64,000 nucleotides of DNA from assembly GCF_030541005.1 (NCBI RefSeq), contig NZ_JASSVM010000002.1, forward strand, positions 310,001 through 374,000, read 5' to 3'. The notes under the pieces are model-generated. The model was given only the letters and a program-made list of their open reading frames with translations, made no database searches and was not told the origin of the DNA. Origin of the DNA: Marinobacter sp. SS5-14b. Its GTDB lineage: Bacteria > Pseudomonadota > Gammaproteobacteria > Pseudomonadales > Oleiphilaceae. Positions 17,232-25,724 of this stretch are shown here, one piece after another. Both the position numbers and the translations under genes were made by a program. Position 1 is the first letter of the stretch, and the number at the start of each line of letters is the position of its first letter.

Positions 17232-18533
17232 ATGAAGGCGTTCGTTATGCATTCACTCGCCCGCCGTGCCCTGCACACCTGCGAGATTCCCCGGGACCTT
17301 GCTTCCGTAACCTTCCGGGACAGTGCCGGTGAGCACCCTGAGCGTGCCGGCTTGCCGCAGGATGCGGTAGAAGCTGTCTGGCAAAGTGTCGAGGCGCTGT
17401 ATCGGACCGGCGTGCACCCGGGCATACAGTTGTCCGTGCGCTACCAGGGGGAGCAAGTGCTGCACCGGGCCCTGGGGCACGCGCAGGGTAATGGCCCCGG
17501 CGACCCGGCCGCTCTGCCGCGGATTCCAATGACCACGGAAACCCCCGTTTGCTATTTTTCAGCATCCAAAGCGGTCACGGCACTGCTGATCCACATGCTG
17601 GCCGAACAGGGGCTGGTCAATCTGATGGACCCGGTATCCTACTATTGCCCGGAATTTGCGAAGAGTGGCAAGCGCACCATAACGGTGCACCAGATTCTGT
17701 CGCATCGTGGCGGCATTCCTGCGATTCCGAGAGAGACGCCCATCGACGTTCTTTGGGATCGCGATGAGATCTGGCGCCTGCTGTGTGCCGCTCGCCCGGT
17801 GGAAGTCGACGGTGCCAAAGTGGCCTACCATGCCATTACCGGCGGCTTTGTACTGCAGCGAGTGCTGGAGAAGGTGACCGGCGATACGATCGAAAACTAC
17901 CTGGACAGATACCTGCGCAAGCCACTGGGCATGAAGTGGTTTACCTACGGGGTGACGCCCGAGCACCTGCACGATCTGGCATCAAACTACGCCACCGGTC
18001 CGACACCACGGTTTCCCGTGTCCTGGATTGTGAATCGGGCGTTGGGGGGCGATATTCAGACCGTCGAGCGGGTCACTAATGATCCGCGTTTCCAGGAAGC
18101 GGTGATCCCGGCCGGTAATCTGTGTGGCACCGCTGAAGAAATGAGCCGGTTCTTTCAGATGATGCTCAACGGCGGGTTGTGGAACGGCAAGCGCATCTGC
18201 AGCGAAATCACCATTCGCCGGGCTATCCAGCAGTTTGGGTCGTTGCAGATGGACCGCACCATGATGATTCCCATGCGTTTCAGTGCGGGCATGATGCTGG
18301 GCGGCAATCCGGTTGGGCTTTGGGGGCAGCAGAGCCGGTATGCCTTTGGTCATGTCGGCCTGATCAACAAGCTCTGCTGGGCCGACCCCTCTCGAGACAT
18401 CGTGGTCAGTTTGCTTAACACGGGTTTTCCGATTGTTGGCCACCACATACCCGCACTGGCTCGTTTTGTCTATACTGTGTGCAAGCAGTTTCCGGTATTG
18501 CCGGAGAACAAGCGCAGACTGGCGCCAGCGTGA
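17232..18533 (+). CDS. Serine hydrolase of the class C beta-lactamase/EstB family
   Basis: A 433-residue beta-lactamase-related protein. The nucleophile motif SXXK is 'FSASKA', 'YHAITG' occupies the second-motif position (Tyr present), and 'HVGLIN' stands in for the KTG-like third motif. No signal peptide is apparent, so a cytoplasmic esterase is likelier than a periplasmic beta-lactamase. Many relatives hydrolyse esters of short acids. It starts 21 bases after the diguanylate cyclase, so the two may be co-transcribed, without an obvious functional link. I would not read this as antibiotic resistance. Confidence 0.82.
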   Translation: MKAFVMHSLARRALHTCEIPRDLASVTFRDSAGEHPERAGLPQDAVEAVWQSVEALYRTGVHPGIQLSVRYQGEQVLHRALGHAQGNGPGDPAALPRIPMTTETPVCYFSASKAVTALLIHMLAEQGLVNLMDPVSYYCPEFAKSGKRTITVHQILSHRGGIPAIPRETPIDVLWDRDEIWRLLCAARPVEVDGAKVAYHAITGGFVLQRVLEKVTGDTIENYLDRYLRKPLGMKWFTYGVTPEHLHDLASNYATGPTPRFPVSWIVNRALGGDIQTVERVTNDPRFQEAVIPAGNLCGTAEEMSRFFQMMLNGGLWNGKRICSEITIRRAIQQFGSLQMDRTMMIPMRFSAGMMLGGNPVGLWGQQSRYAFGHVGLINKLCWADPSRDIVVSLLNTGFPIVGHHIPALARFVYTVCKQFPVLPENKRRLAPA

Positions 18534-18544
18534 AGTACGTTAAG

Positions 18545-18568
18545 AAAAGTGAAACCTTATTCACTTTT
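18545..18568 (+). terminator. AT-rich hairpin after the serine hydrolase gene
   Basis: AAAAGTGAA (18545-18553) pairs perfectly with TTCACTTTT (18560-18568), ending in four T and followed by ATT. It sits 12 bases after the stop. A weak rho-independent terminator is plausible; the stem is AT-rich. Confidence 0.5.
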
Positions 18569-18651
18569 ATTGCACTTTGTCTGACAGTTCGGCAAACTTT
18601 GCGTGATTGAAAAGGATTTTCACCACACTCAATGGATGAGGTACCCCAAAC

Positions 18652-18879
18652 ATGAATCGCCCCGATTTCCCGATACGCGAACTCCGCCGAGTAAAGCTGG
18701 ATCACCATGACAGCGTTCGTACCCATGTACAGCAGCAGGTCTGTGATGAGGTGGAGCGACTGGAGCGTCGGATCGAAACCCTGAGGCTGGTTAAGGCCCC
18801 CCACGCAGCGATCATGATTTCCACGTATGAAAGAATGATCAGCAGAAAGAAGGGCTTTCTGCAGAACTGGGACCTATAG
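18652..18879 (+). CDS. Small charged protein of unknown function
   Basis: A 75-residue protein, rich in Arg, Glu and His, with no signal or membrane segment. Predicted helical: 'HVQQQVCDEVERLERRIETL' looks amphipathic and could form a short coiled coil. I do not recognise the family. The ATG follows a purine-poor region, with only a weak ribosome site in 'GGTACCCC'. Stop is four bases from the convergent lipoprotein gene. Codon use is like the neighbours, which supports a real gene. Confidence 0.55.
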   Translation: MNRPDFPIRELRRVKLDHHDSVRTHVQQQVCDEVERLERRIETLRLVKAPHAAIMISTYERMISRKKGFLQNWDL

Positions 18880-18882
18880 CGT

Positions 18883-19983
18883 TTATTTCCGGTCTGCGGA
18901 CGCGCTGGCGCTCCACCACACCACCGCATTGTCGTCGGCCTGGTTGACGCAGTTTGCCGGGTTGGCGACCGTCGGAACATCCTCCGGACTGTCATAATCG
19001 GCGGGGTTTGCATTCGGATCGGGAACCCTGGAGGGCTCCTCGTTTGACGTGTAGATCCGTACCTCGTTCATGGCGTAGTTCAGCTCCACCCTGAGGCAAT
19101 CGGGGCTGGTATCCTCAAGAATCACACCGTGCCGGCTCAGGTCGACCACCTGCTGTTCGCTGTTTTTGATGAACAGTGTGTCTTTCTGGGCTTCGCCGAC
19201 AAATTCCTGCCGAAGTTCAATGCCGCCATAGTTACGGCTGACAAAATCCGCCGTCGCCAGTTCTGGCTGGTTGTAGCCGATGCTGGCGAACGACAGCGCA
19301 TTGAATCGTGACCCCGCCAGTACGCTGACCAGCTCGGGTTGTTTGGCTTGTTGATCCTCACTCACACTGCGGGCAACGTATTGCGCGGTTCGGTAGACCT
19401 TTTCATCAAGGTTATTGTTGTCCGGACCTTTGGGCAGGTAACGCCAATCCAGAGTCTGGTAGTACCATTCCCGGTTGTTCAGGGGGGCCTGATTATTTTC
19501 GGCCTCCTGGTCAACAAAGCGAATCATCGCATCGGCACTGCGGGTGTTGTAATTGCCAGCCTGGCCCTCGGCTATCCGGTTACGAATATAATTCCGGCCT
19601 TCATCAAAGTTGGCAACCTGGCCAACGCTGATCACCTGGTTGATGAGATCCAGTGGATTCCGGACTTTCGTGTAGCTCTTGCCGTCTTCTGCAGGTGTTG
19701 CACCGATGAAGCGATCAATATGGCGGCGAACTTCTTCAACGGTTTGCTGGTTGGTGGGGGTGTTGTCCACACCTGAGGGCTCAATGCCGGGATAGTAATC
19801 GCCGAAGCGGGTGTGGCTCAACGTATCGGGGGCCTGGTCGGTGTTGGCCAGGTTGAAGGTTGAAAACCGCAGGTTAACATCGGTGGCCGGGTTCAGCGTC
19901 GATGAGCCCGAGCTTTCCATGCCGCATCCCGACAACGACGCAACCGCGGATGAAATAACAGCAAAAAGGCAGGAATGTCTCAT
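18883..19983 (-). CDS. Putative lipoprotein of unknown function
   Basis: A 366-residue protein. I start it at ATG 19983, giving a short signal peptide with lipobox LSGC; the longer reading from 20058 adds unlikely residues. After processing it is a hydrophilic, Asn/Gln/Asp-rich domain with no transmembrane segment. Recognisable only as 'NREWYYQTLDWRYLPKG' and a C-terminal 'NCVNQADDNAVVWWSASA' with paired Cys. The gene is divergent from the big hybrid kinase, with about 100 bases between starts, so a shared regulatory region is possible. No function assigned. Confidence 0.7.
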   Translation of the reverse strand: MRHSCLFAVISSAVASLSGCGMESSGSSTLNPATDVNLRFSTFNLANTDQAPDTLSHTRFGDYYPGIEPSGVDNTPTNQQTVEEVRRHIDRFIGATPAEDGKSYTKVRNPLDLINQVISVGQVANFDEGRNYIRNRIAEGQAGNYNTRSADAMIRFVDQEAENNQAPLNNREWYYQTLDWRYLPKGPDNNNLDEKVYRTAQYVARSVSEDQQAKQPELVSVLAGSRFNALSFASIGYNQPELATADFVSRNYGGIELRQEFVGEAQKDTLFIKNSEQQVVDLSRHGVILEDTSPDCLRVELNYAMNEVRIYTSNEEPSRVPDPNANPADYDSPEDVPTVANPANCVNQADDNAVVWWSASASADRK

Positions 19984-20084
19984 TTCAGGCGGCCCCGGGG
20001 TGCGAAAGTCGTTGTGAACGGCTAAAGTGACGTGTGCTGACAATAAACGATAAAGCACGCAGCTGCCCGCGCGGAGATCACATT

Positions 20085-23000
20085 TTGCAGCAACGGTTTG
20101 CCGATGCCCCGATTCGGGTGGTTCTTACCTTTCTGGTTCTGGCAGTTTTTGCCCTGCCCGCCCTGGCTTTGGCGCAAAGTGGTTGTCGCGATGGCCAGCT
20201 GGTTCTGGCTGACAGCACGGAGAGTATCCGGGATCTGAACGGTTGCCTTGCGTACCTTGAGGACCCGGGCCAGAGCCAGACCATCGAGCAGGTGCTTGCC
20301 CTCAGCCCGGATCGGTTTACCGGCCATGAGGGCGGTGTACTGAATTTCGGCTACACTGATTCCGCTTACTGGACCCGCTTTGATCTGAGCACCCGTCAGC
20401 TCGACCGTCCGTCTGACTGGATACTGGAGCTGGCGCTACCACTGGTAGATGAAGTCCGGCTTTATCTGGTGCGCGACGGTCGGCTGATTCGCGAGCGCAA
20501 GGCCGGATACTACGACAACTGGGACGACCGCGACCTGGCGGTGCCCAACCCGACGTTCCGCCTCAAACTTGATCCGAACACCACCACCACGGTTTTTCTG
20601 AGAATTACCAACACCAATGCGTTCCGGCTGCCCATTACCCTTTGGCATCCCGACAGCTACATTGAAAAGGTGTCCATCGACGAGGCTGTCCGGGGTGTAT
20701 TGCTCGGTTCCATCCTGGCCATCCTGGCCTATAACCTGTTTGTTGCTGTGTCAGTTCGTGAGCGCAGCAATATCTATTACCTGCTGTACCTGGTGTGTGC
20801 CGCAGTGTTTACTGCCAACGAGCAGGTTCACGGGGTGCAATTGCTCGATAGCCGCCCGGCATTGCTGAGCAAGGAATACCTGCATTTCCAGATTATCCTG
20901 ACCTGGTTCTTCGGGTTGTTAATGGCCCGTTCTCTGCTGGAAACCCGACAACGATCGCCGGATCTCGATCACGTCATCATGCTGTGCCTTTATTCGGTGG
21001 TGGCTACCTTTGTATTGTCGATCTTCATTCCGTATTCGGTGGCCATGGAATGGATTCTGGTGGGATCCATCCTGCTCAGTATTATTCTGATTGTGGTGAG
21101 CTACCTGTCATGGCACTACTACAACCCGGCTGCCCGGGCTTACTTTTTTGCCTGGACTCTGGCCCTGACCGGTTTCGGAATCTACGCCCTGACGGTTATG
21201 GGCTATCTCCCTCTGAACACCTTTACCACCTACACCCCACAGATCGGGCTGACCGCGCAGATCATCCTGTTTTCCTTCGCCCTTGCCGATCGCATCAAGC
21301 AGGTGCAGGGTGAGGCGCTGGCCTGGAACAAACGGGCACTGGCCAACCTGCGCCGTTATCAATCGTTGTTTGATAATGCGATTGAAGGCGTGTTCCAGAT
21401 GTCACCTGACCGGCGTTTTGTCACGGCAAACCCGGCGATGGCCGAGCTGCTGGGATACAACAGCAGTCGTGAGCTGCTTAAGCAGAATCCGGATGTACTG
21501 GACACCTGTATTGCAGATGAACGGCTGCGTCGTCTGGTGGTGGAACAGTTGGAGGCGAGGGGTACCGTCAAGGGCATTGAAGCCCGCTATCTGACCCGTC
21601 ATGGCGAAGAGCGTTGGGCAACCATCTCCCTGCACACGGTGTACGATGCCGAGGGCCTGCCCGTGCACCTTGAGGGTACCTGCATTGACGCCACCGAAAG
21701 CCATCAGCGCCTGCAGATTGAGCGGGAGCGAGAGCAGGAGCGACTGGAAAAAGAGCTTGCCCGTAATTCGGCCCAGGCGAAAAGCCAGTTCCTGGCGAAC
21801 ATGAGTCACGAAATACGAACACCGCTGGCGGCGATCATCGGTTACGGAGAAACCTTGCTCGACCCGGACCTGAACGAAACCGAGAAACGCGGCAGCGCCG
21901 AAACCGTGGTTCGCAGCGGGCGGCACCTTTTGGAACTGGTCAACGACATTCTGGATCACTCGAAAATCGATGCCAACAAGCTGGATGTCGACGTGGTGGC
22001 GGTTAACCTGCCGGAACTGCTGGACGAAATAAGAGCCTTCTTTGCCCCGAGGGCCAGGGAGAAAGGGCTCGACTTCAGCATTATTTGTGATTATCCGTTA
22101 CCCGAAAAAATCCAGACAGACCCTACGCGCCTCCGTCAGATCATCATCAATTTGTGTGGAAATGCGCTCAAATTTACTGAAAATGGCTCCATCTCCCTGA
22201 TTATTCGCTGTGACCGGCAACAGGAGACGCTCTATGCCCGAGTGGTCGATACCGGCATTGGCATGAAGCCGGAACAGATCGACCGGTTGTTTGATCCCTT
22301 CGCCCAGGGCAGCACCACGATTTCACGACAGTACGGCGGAACCGGCCTGGGCCTGAGCATTTCCCGGCGGCTTGCGGAATTGCTGGGAGGCAACATCCGG
22401 GTGACCAGCACATACGGCGAAGGCAGTGAGTTCGAGGTGTCCATCAGCACAGGCAAGCTCGGTGATGTGCACTTCCTGCGTAATGCCTCGGAGTTTGGCC
22501 AGCGCCGCCGTGCCATTACCATGGTGATGGCGCCGCGGCTCTCCGGCCGGATTCTTTGTGCCGAAGACAATGAGTTGAACCGGCGCCTGGTATCTTTACT
22601 GGTCAGCCGCACCGGTGCAGAACTGGTGCACGTTACCAATGGTGCCGAGGCGCTTGAGAGAGCCATCAGGGAACCGTTCGACCTGATTCTGATGGACATC
22701 CAGATGCCGGTGATGAACGGCCGTGATGCGACGGTTGCCCTGCGTGAGGCCGGCATCAACACCCCCATCATTGCCCTGACCGCCAATGTCATGACCGAGG
22801 ACATCGCCGAGTATCGCCTGGCAGGCTGTAACGAGCACCTGGCCAAGCCAATTGATAAGCGGCGCTTTTATGAAACCCTGGCCCGGTATCTGACACTGTG
22901 CCCGGACCAGGGAGTGCCTGGCGAGCGTCGGTACACGGGCCGGGTCCTGGTGGCTGAAGATAACGACGATAACCGGCGGCTGGTTGAGCGTATGCTCCGC

Positions 23001-23630
23001 CGGACCGGAGCCGAACCGGTGTTGGTGGCGTCGGGGGACGAAGCCGTTCGGACCGCCCTGGCGGATACGGTTCAGCTGGTGCTGATGGACCGTCACATGC
23101 CCGGAATGGATGGCGTTGCCGCGACCCGCTTGTTGCGGCAGGCTGGCTTCCGCCGCCCGATCATCGCTTTTACCGCTGGCGACCAGTCAGAGAACGATGC
23201 CTTACTGGATGCGGGCTGTGACGGTGTACTGAACAAGCCGATTGACCATGGTCACTTGCAGGCACTGCTGGACCGATATCTGCACGCCGAAGCGCCTGAC
23301 ATGGATACGGTTGATGACGATATCGGGGATTTGTCCATGCGCTTTGTGGCCGGGCTTCCGGCCCGGCAGCGGCGCATGAACGGCGCTGTGCAAACCCGCG
23401 ATCTGAGCGCTTTGCAGCTTGAAAGCCACCAGATCAAAGGGACGGCTGGCGCAATGGGATACCCGCTGCTGACGGAGCAGGCCACAGTGTTGGAGCAGGC
23501 CTCCAGAGACGATCCTCCGGACTGGCTGCGCATAGACTCAGAGCTTGCAACGTTCAACGATATGATAGACCGGGCCCTGGCAGAATCCGGCCAGAAAACC
23601 GAGACCACACAGGAACAGGCTAATGACTGA
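20085..23630 (+). CDS. Hybrid sensor histidine kinase with 7TMR-DISM sensor, PAS, two receivers and HPt
   Basis: About 1181 residues. Signal peptide; periplasmic 7TMR-DISMED2 domain (~60-190); seven membrane helices (~205-410); PAS (~430-550); HisKA with His ~575 in 'NMSHEIRTPL'; HATPase with 'NLCGNALKFTE', DTGIGM and 'GGTGLGLSI'; two receiver domains with phospho-Asp in LMDIQMP (~870) and LMDRHMP (~1002); C-terminal HPt with 'ESHQIKGTAGAMG' (His ~1115). This is a complete intramolecular phosphorelay of the BarA/GacS style. Start is uncertain: TTG 20085 has GGAGA upstream, GTG 20034 is the alternative. Overlaps the next gene by eight bases. DISM relatives often sense carbohydrates; ligand unknown. 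Confidence 0.92.
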   Translation: MQQRFADAPIRVVLTFLVLAVFALPALALAQSGCRDGQLVLADSTESIRDLNGCLAYLEDPGQSQTIEQVLALSPDRFTGHEGGVLNFGYTDSAYWTRFDLSTRQLDRPSDWILELALPLVDEVRLYLVRDGRLIRERKAGYYDNWDDRDLAVPNPTFRLKLDPNTTTTVFLRITNTNAFRLPITLWHPDSYIEKVSIDEAVRGVLLGSILAILAYNLFVAVSVRERSNIYYLLYLVCAAVFTANEQVHGVQLLDSRPALLSKEYLHFQIILTWFFGLLMARSLLETRQRSPDLDHVIMLCLYSVVATFVLSIFIPYSVAMEWILVGSILLSIILIVVSYLSWHYYNPAARAYFFAWTLALTGFGIYALTVMGYLPLNTFTTYTPQIGLTAQIILFSFALADRIKQVQGEALAWNKRALANLRRYQSLFDNAIEGVFQMSPDRRFVTANPAMAELLGYNSSRELLKQNPDVLDTCIADERLRRLVVEQLEARGTVKGIEARYLTRHGEERWATISLHTVYDAEGLPVHLEGTCIDATESHQRLQIEREREQERLEKELARNSAQAKSQFLANMSHEIRTPLAAIIGYGETLLDPDLNETEKRGSAETVVRSGRHLLELVNDILDHSKIDANKLDVDVVAVNLPELLDEIRAFFAPRAREKGLDFSIICDYPLPEKIQTDPTRLRQIIINLCGNALKFTENGSISLIIRCDRQQETLYARVVDTGIGMKPEQIDRLFDPFAQGSTTISRQYGGTGLGLSISRRLAELLGGNIRVTSTYGEGSEFEVSISTGKLGDVHFLRNASEFGQRRRAITMVMAPRLSGRILCAEDNELNRRLVSLLVSRTGAELVHVTNGAEALERAIREPFDLILMDIQMPVMNGRDATVALREAGINTPIIALTANVMTEDIAEYRLAGCNEHLAKPIDKRRFYETLARYLTLCPDQGVPGERRYTGRVLVAEDNDDNRRLVERMLRRTGAEPVLVASGDEAVRTALADTVQLVLMDRHMPGMDGVAATRLLRQAGFRRPIIAFTAGDQSENDALLDAGCDGVLNKPIDHGHLQALLDRYLHAEAPDMDTVDDDIGDLSMRFVAGLPARQRRMNGAVQTRDLSALQLESHQIKGTAGAMGYPLLTEQATVLEQASRDDPPDWLRIDSELATFNDMIDRALAESGQKTETTQEQAND

Positions 23631-24177
23631 TAACCGACACCAACAGGAACAGTATTCGTTGAGCATGATGTACGGCACCTACGCTGACATCCTGTTTGTG
23701 CTTTTTCCGTTTCTGGTCATCGCCATGCAGCGGCTATGGGATGGTAATCTCTATCACACGCTGATGCAGCCTGATCTCAGTATTGCAGCAGCAATACTGG
23801 CCGGCCTGGCGATCGGCAAGTTTGTGCTGGGGCTGGTCACCAATCAAGACCTGGGCCGGTACAAGGAGCGTATTGTATTCTTCATCGCGCTGACCCTGTT
23901 TGTGGTGCTGGGGCCGGCCATCATACTGTTGCTGAGTATGACCAGCAACGCGGAAATTCCCGGCTTTGTGGCATTTGTGCAGCCCATATTGCTGATTATT
24001 TCGATCTCGCTTTACACCACTGCAGTGAGCATCGCCAACATTCTTACCCGGGCGACACGGGCAAGGCACAGTGACGGTGACGGGGACAAACCGTTTCCGG
24101 GTGCGGCCAGCGAAAGTGGTCGCCCTGTCCCGCCGCCCCTGGACTTGCCCCGAAGAACTGGACACGAATCCTATTGA
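23623..24177 (+). CDS. Four-helix membrane protein of unknown function
   Basis: A 184-residue protein with four hydrophobic segments (about 22-42, 52-75, 84-106 and 112-135) and a hydrophilic Pro/Arg-rich C-terminal tail of about 45 residues. The start overlaps the end of the hybrid kinase (ATGACTGA), with AGGAACAGG just upstream, so the two are translationally coupled. A receiver protein follows 28 bases later. I do not recognise a named family; the context suggests a partner of the kinase or its signalling output. Confidence 0.75.
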   Translation: MTDNRHQQEQYSLSMMYGTYADILFVLFPFLVIAMQRLWDGNLYHTLMQPDLSIAAAILAGLAIGKFVLGLVTNQDLGRYKERIVFFIALTLFVVLGPAIILLLSMTSNAEIPGFVAFVQPILLIISISLYTTAVSIANILTRATRARHSDGDGDKPFPGAASESGRPVPPPLDLPRRTGHESY

Positions 24178-24205
24178 GTGATCGGGAAAACCGAGGAGAC
24201 ACCGG

Positions 24206-24619
24206 ATGACAGATCTCAGAGTACTGGTAGTAGAAGACGACCCACTGATGCGCGAACGGTTAGTGGATATGCTGTACAAGGCTGGCGCCACACAAGTGGC
24301 AGAATGTGCGGATGCTGCCTCGGCGAGAGCTGCGTTTGATGCCAGTGAGTTTCATATTATTTTGCTGGATCTGGGCCTGCCGGATGGCAATGGCCATGAA
24401 CTGATGACCGGATTCAAAAAAATTCGCGAAAACCAGCATATTGTCCTGGTGACGGCGGACGATTCGATCGAAAGTATTCAGCGAGCGATCAGCGCTGGCG
24501 CCAATGGTTATGTGGTGAAGCCCTACTCCCAGGAAAAAATTCACGATGTGGTGAACAACTACGCCATGGTGCATGGCGGTGATATCGCAGCAATCGAAGG
24601 TCTGAACCGGCACCATTGA
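24206..24619 (+). CDS. Single-domain (CheY-like) response regulator
   Basis: A 137-residue receiver with no output domain. The acidic pair is VEDD, the phosphorylation site is the Asp in 'ILLDLGLPDG', the switch Thr is in 'VLVTADD' and the conserved Lys is in 'VVKPYS'. Third gene after the hybrid kinase and its coupled membrane protein, so it is the natural phosphate acceptor from the HPt domain. Its target may be a protein partner, as for CheY. An inverted repeat TGAACCGG/CCGGTTCA (24603-24627) spans the stop, and CGCCAGGT/ACCTGGCG (24639-24660) runs into the convergent gene. Confidence 0.9.
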   Translation: MTDLRVLVVEDDPLMRERLVDMLYKAGATQVAECADAASARAAFDASEFHIILLDLGLPDGNGHELMTGFKKIRENQHIVLVTADDSIESIQRAISAGANGYVVKPYSQEKIHDVVNNYAMVHGGDIAAIEGLNRHH

Positions 24620-24645
24620 CCGGTTCAGCCTGTTCAGGCGCCAGG

Positions 24646-24918
24646 TTATGCCACCTGGCGGGCTATCCAGGAATTGTAGCGGGTGGCCAGGGCTCTGACG
24701 TAACGAGCCTCAGCGCCGTCGAGATTGCTCAGTACGCCTTTGAAAATCCAGCCGCGTTCATACACCCCCAGGACCCGCTGCTCGTCATCCAGGTTGACCC
24801 GTTGGTTGAGCTTCTTGCAAATGGCATCGAGTAGCGGCAGTTTTTCCGGGCGCTTGACCGGAAGGTTGCGGTTACTGATCGGCTGGTTGGCGGCCCGCCT
24901 GACGGGTTGTCTTTTCAT
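24646..24918 (-). CDS. Small basic protein of unknown function
   Basis: A 90-residue protein. The N-terminal third is rich in Arg/Pro/Asn ('RRAANQPISNRNLPVKRPEK'), the rest is likely helical ('DEQRVLGVYERGWIFKGVL'). There is no signal or membrane segment. Start at 24918 has GAGGAG at ideal distance on the minus strand. I do not recognise the family; size and charge would suit an RNA- or DNA-associated protein, but that is a guess. Its leader contains mutually exclusive hairpins (see the attenuator-like element), which is unusual for so small a gene. Confidence 0.65.
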   Translation of the reverse strand: MKRQPVRRAANQPISNRNLPVKRPEKLPLLDAICKKLNQRVNLDDEQRVLGVYERGWIFKGVLSNLDGAEARYVRALATRYNSWIARQVA

Positions 24919-24943
24919 GATCTTCTCCTCACTTTTTGCGGCT

Positions 24944-25019
24944 GCAAAAACAGAAAACCCCGGAGCCTGAAGCAACCGGGGTCTGGCAGAGAAGCTGCCC
25001 CGGTCGCTTCAATGGCTCC
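24944..25019 (-). promoter_or_regulatory. Attenuator-like leader with alternative hairpins
   Basis: Read on the minus strand, CCCCGG...CCGGGG (plus 24976-24981 with 24958-24963) forms a hairpin followed by a T-rich run (TTTTCTGTTTTT, plus 24946-24957), like an intrinsic terminator. The same segment (24962-24981) is also almost fully complementary to 24998-25019, forming a longer competing stem. The two structures exclude each other, the layout of a transcription attenuator or riboswitch-like switch ahead of the 90-residue gene. No known riboswitch class recognised. Confidence 0.5.
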
Positions 25020-25039
25020 CGGGACTGGACCGAAAGCCG

Positions 25040-25129
25040 TTAGATGTCTTTTACCATGGCACGCAAGGCCTGCCCTGCTGGGCAACCGGCGTTTGAATAA
25101 ACGGTGTATTGGGTCATCATTCGGGTCAT
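25040..25129 (-). CDS. Possible 29-residue leader peptide
   Basis: An ATG-initiated frame on the minus strand encodes 29 residues, from MTRMMTQYTVYS to the C-terminal LRAMVKDI, ending 20 bases before the alternative hairpins. The peptide contains one Cys and no run of a single amino acid, so it does not resemble classic amino-acid attenuator leaders. The ribosome site is weak, though three Met codons lie within five residues. It may be a real small protein or chance. Confidence 0.3.
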   Translation of the reverse strand: MTRMMTQYTVYSNAGCPAGQALRAMVKDI

Positions 25130-25138
25130 ATCGGCTCT

Positions 25139-25168
25139 TTGAATTCGATTCGGTCATCAGTGTATAGG
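25139..25168 (+). promoter_or_regulatory. Sigma-70-type promoter ahead of the candidate small RNA
   Basis: TTGAAT (25139-25144) and TATAGG (25163-25168) are separated by 18 bases. Transcription would begin near 25175 and run into the structured region that ends at a strong terminator. Confidence 0.45.
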
Positions 25169-25169
25169 C

Positions 25170-25347
25170 TATTGCCTGGTTTGCAATAGGCGGGCTTCTT
25201 CGGCAAACCCCTACAGACGTTTCAGGGGCTGGTGACGATAATTCTCTCCGTCACGTGTTTTTACGTTGTGCAATCCTCAATACCTGATGCTCAGGTGTTG
25301 TTTGGATCTCTCCTTTCTGACGCAGCCGTTTTGGCTGCGTTTTTTTT
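25170..25347 (+). ncRNA. Candidate structured small RNA
   Basis: About 175 bases without a coding frame but with five consecutive perfect hairpins: CTATTGC/GCAATAG (25169-25189), CCCCT/AGGGG (25208-25228), GTGACG/CGTCAC (25232-25254), ACCTGA/TCAGGT (25282-25296) and a terminator CGCAGCC/GGCTGCG with eight T (25321-25347). A promoter-like pair lies just upstream. No match to tmRNA, 6S, RNase P or SRP RNA, and too few GGA motifs for a CsrB/RsmY-type RNA. The exact 5' end is uncertain. Alternatively it is a long 5' leader of the small membrane protein gene at 25416, though the terminator argues otherwise. Confidence 0.55.
25320..25347 (+). terminator. Strong rho-independent terminator
   Basis: CGCAGCC (25321-25327), loop GTTTT, GGCTGCG (25333-25339), then eight T. 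It is oriented on the plus strand with no coding gene immediately upstream on that strand, which is why I read it as the end of a non-coding transcript. Confidence 0.85.
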
Positions 25348-25415
25348 CGCCTGAATAACAGCGACGGTGCCGGTCTCGGTTATTTCGTAGCCACTAATTC
25401 GTACAGTTTTAACCG

Positions 25416-25724
25416 ATGGAATTGGCGATAATTCAAGCATTGAATGATCGTCTTTTTAAACACGCCAAGAGGTTGAAACCTAAGAAAATGCCCGAAGACC
25501 CCGGACCCGCCCAAAACAGATTCCGTTCAGATTTTGTGGTCGAAATGGCGCTGATTGCTGCCGTCAGCATCTACCTGGTGATTGCCCAGGGGCAAGCGGT
25601 TGGCGAAAGTCTTGCCTTTACCGTGACCGGCGCTGGCCTGATGGCGCTGGCGACCTACTGGACGCTGCACACGATACGTGATGGCCTGGAAGTTATTGCA
25701 CTGCGGCTTCGCCCCGGCAAATAA
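25416..25724 (+). CDS. Small two-helix membrane protein of unknown function
   Basis: A 102-residue protein with a basic, Pro-containing N-terminus (to about residue 40) and two hydrophobic segments (about 43-60 and 67-85). I do not recognise the family. No clear ribosome site precedes ATG 25416, so the true start may be slightly inside. The 3' end overlaps the convergent exonuclease gene by 32 bases. Confidence 0.6.
   Translation: MELAIIQALNDRLFKHAKRLKPKKMPEDPGPAQNRFRSDFVVEMALIAAVSIYLVIAQGQAVGESLAFTVTGAGLMALATYWTLHTIRDGLEVIALRLRPGK

Noticed and set aside
17232..18533. Antibiotic-resistance beta-lactamase.
   Set aside because: The SXXK hydrolase lacks a signal peptide and the KTG motif; an EstB-like esterase is more likely.
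25416..25724. Treating the five-hairpin region as the 5' leader of this small membrane protein gene.
   Set aside because: A strong terminator with eight T lies between them, so a separate transcript is the simpler reading, although a terminator-type riboswitch cannot be excluded.
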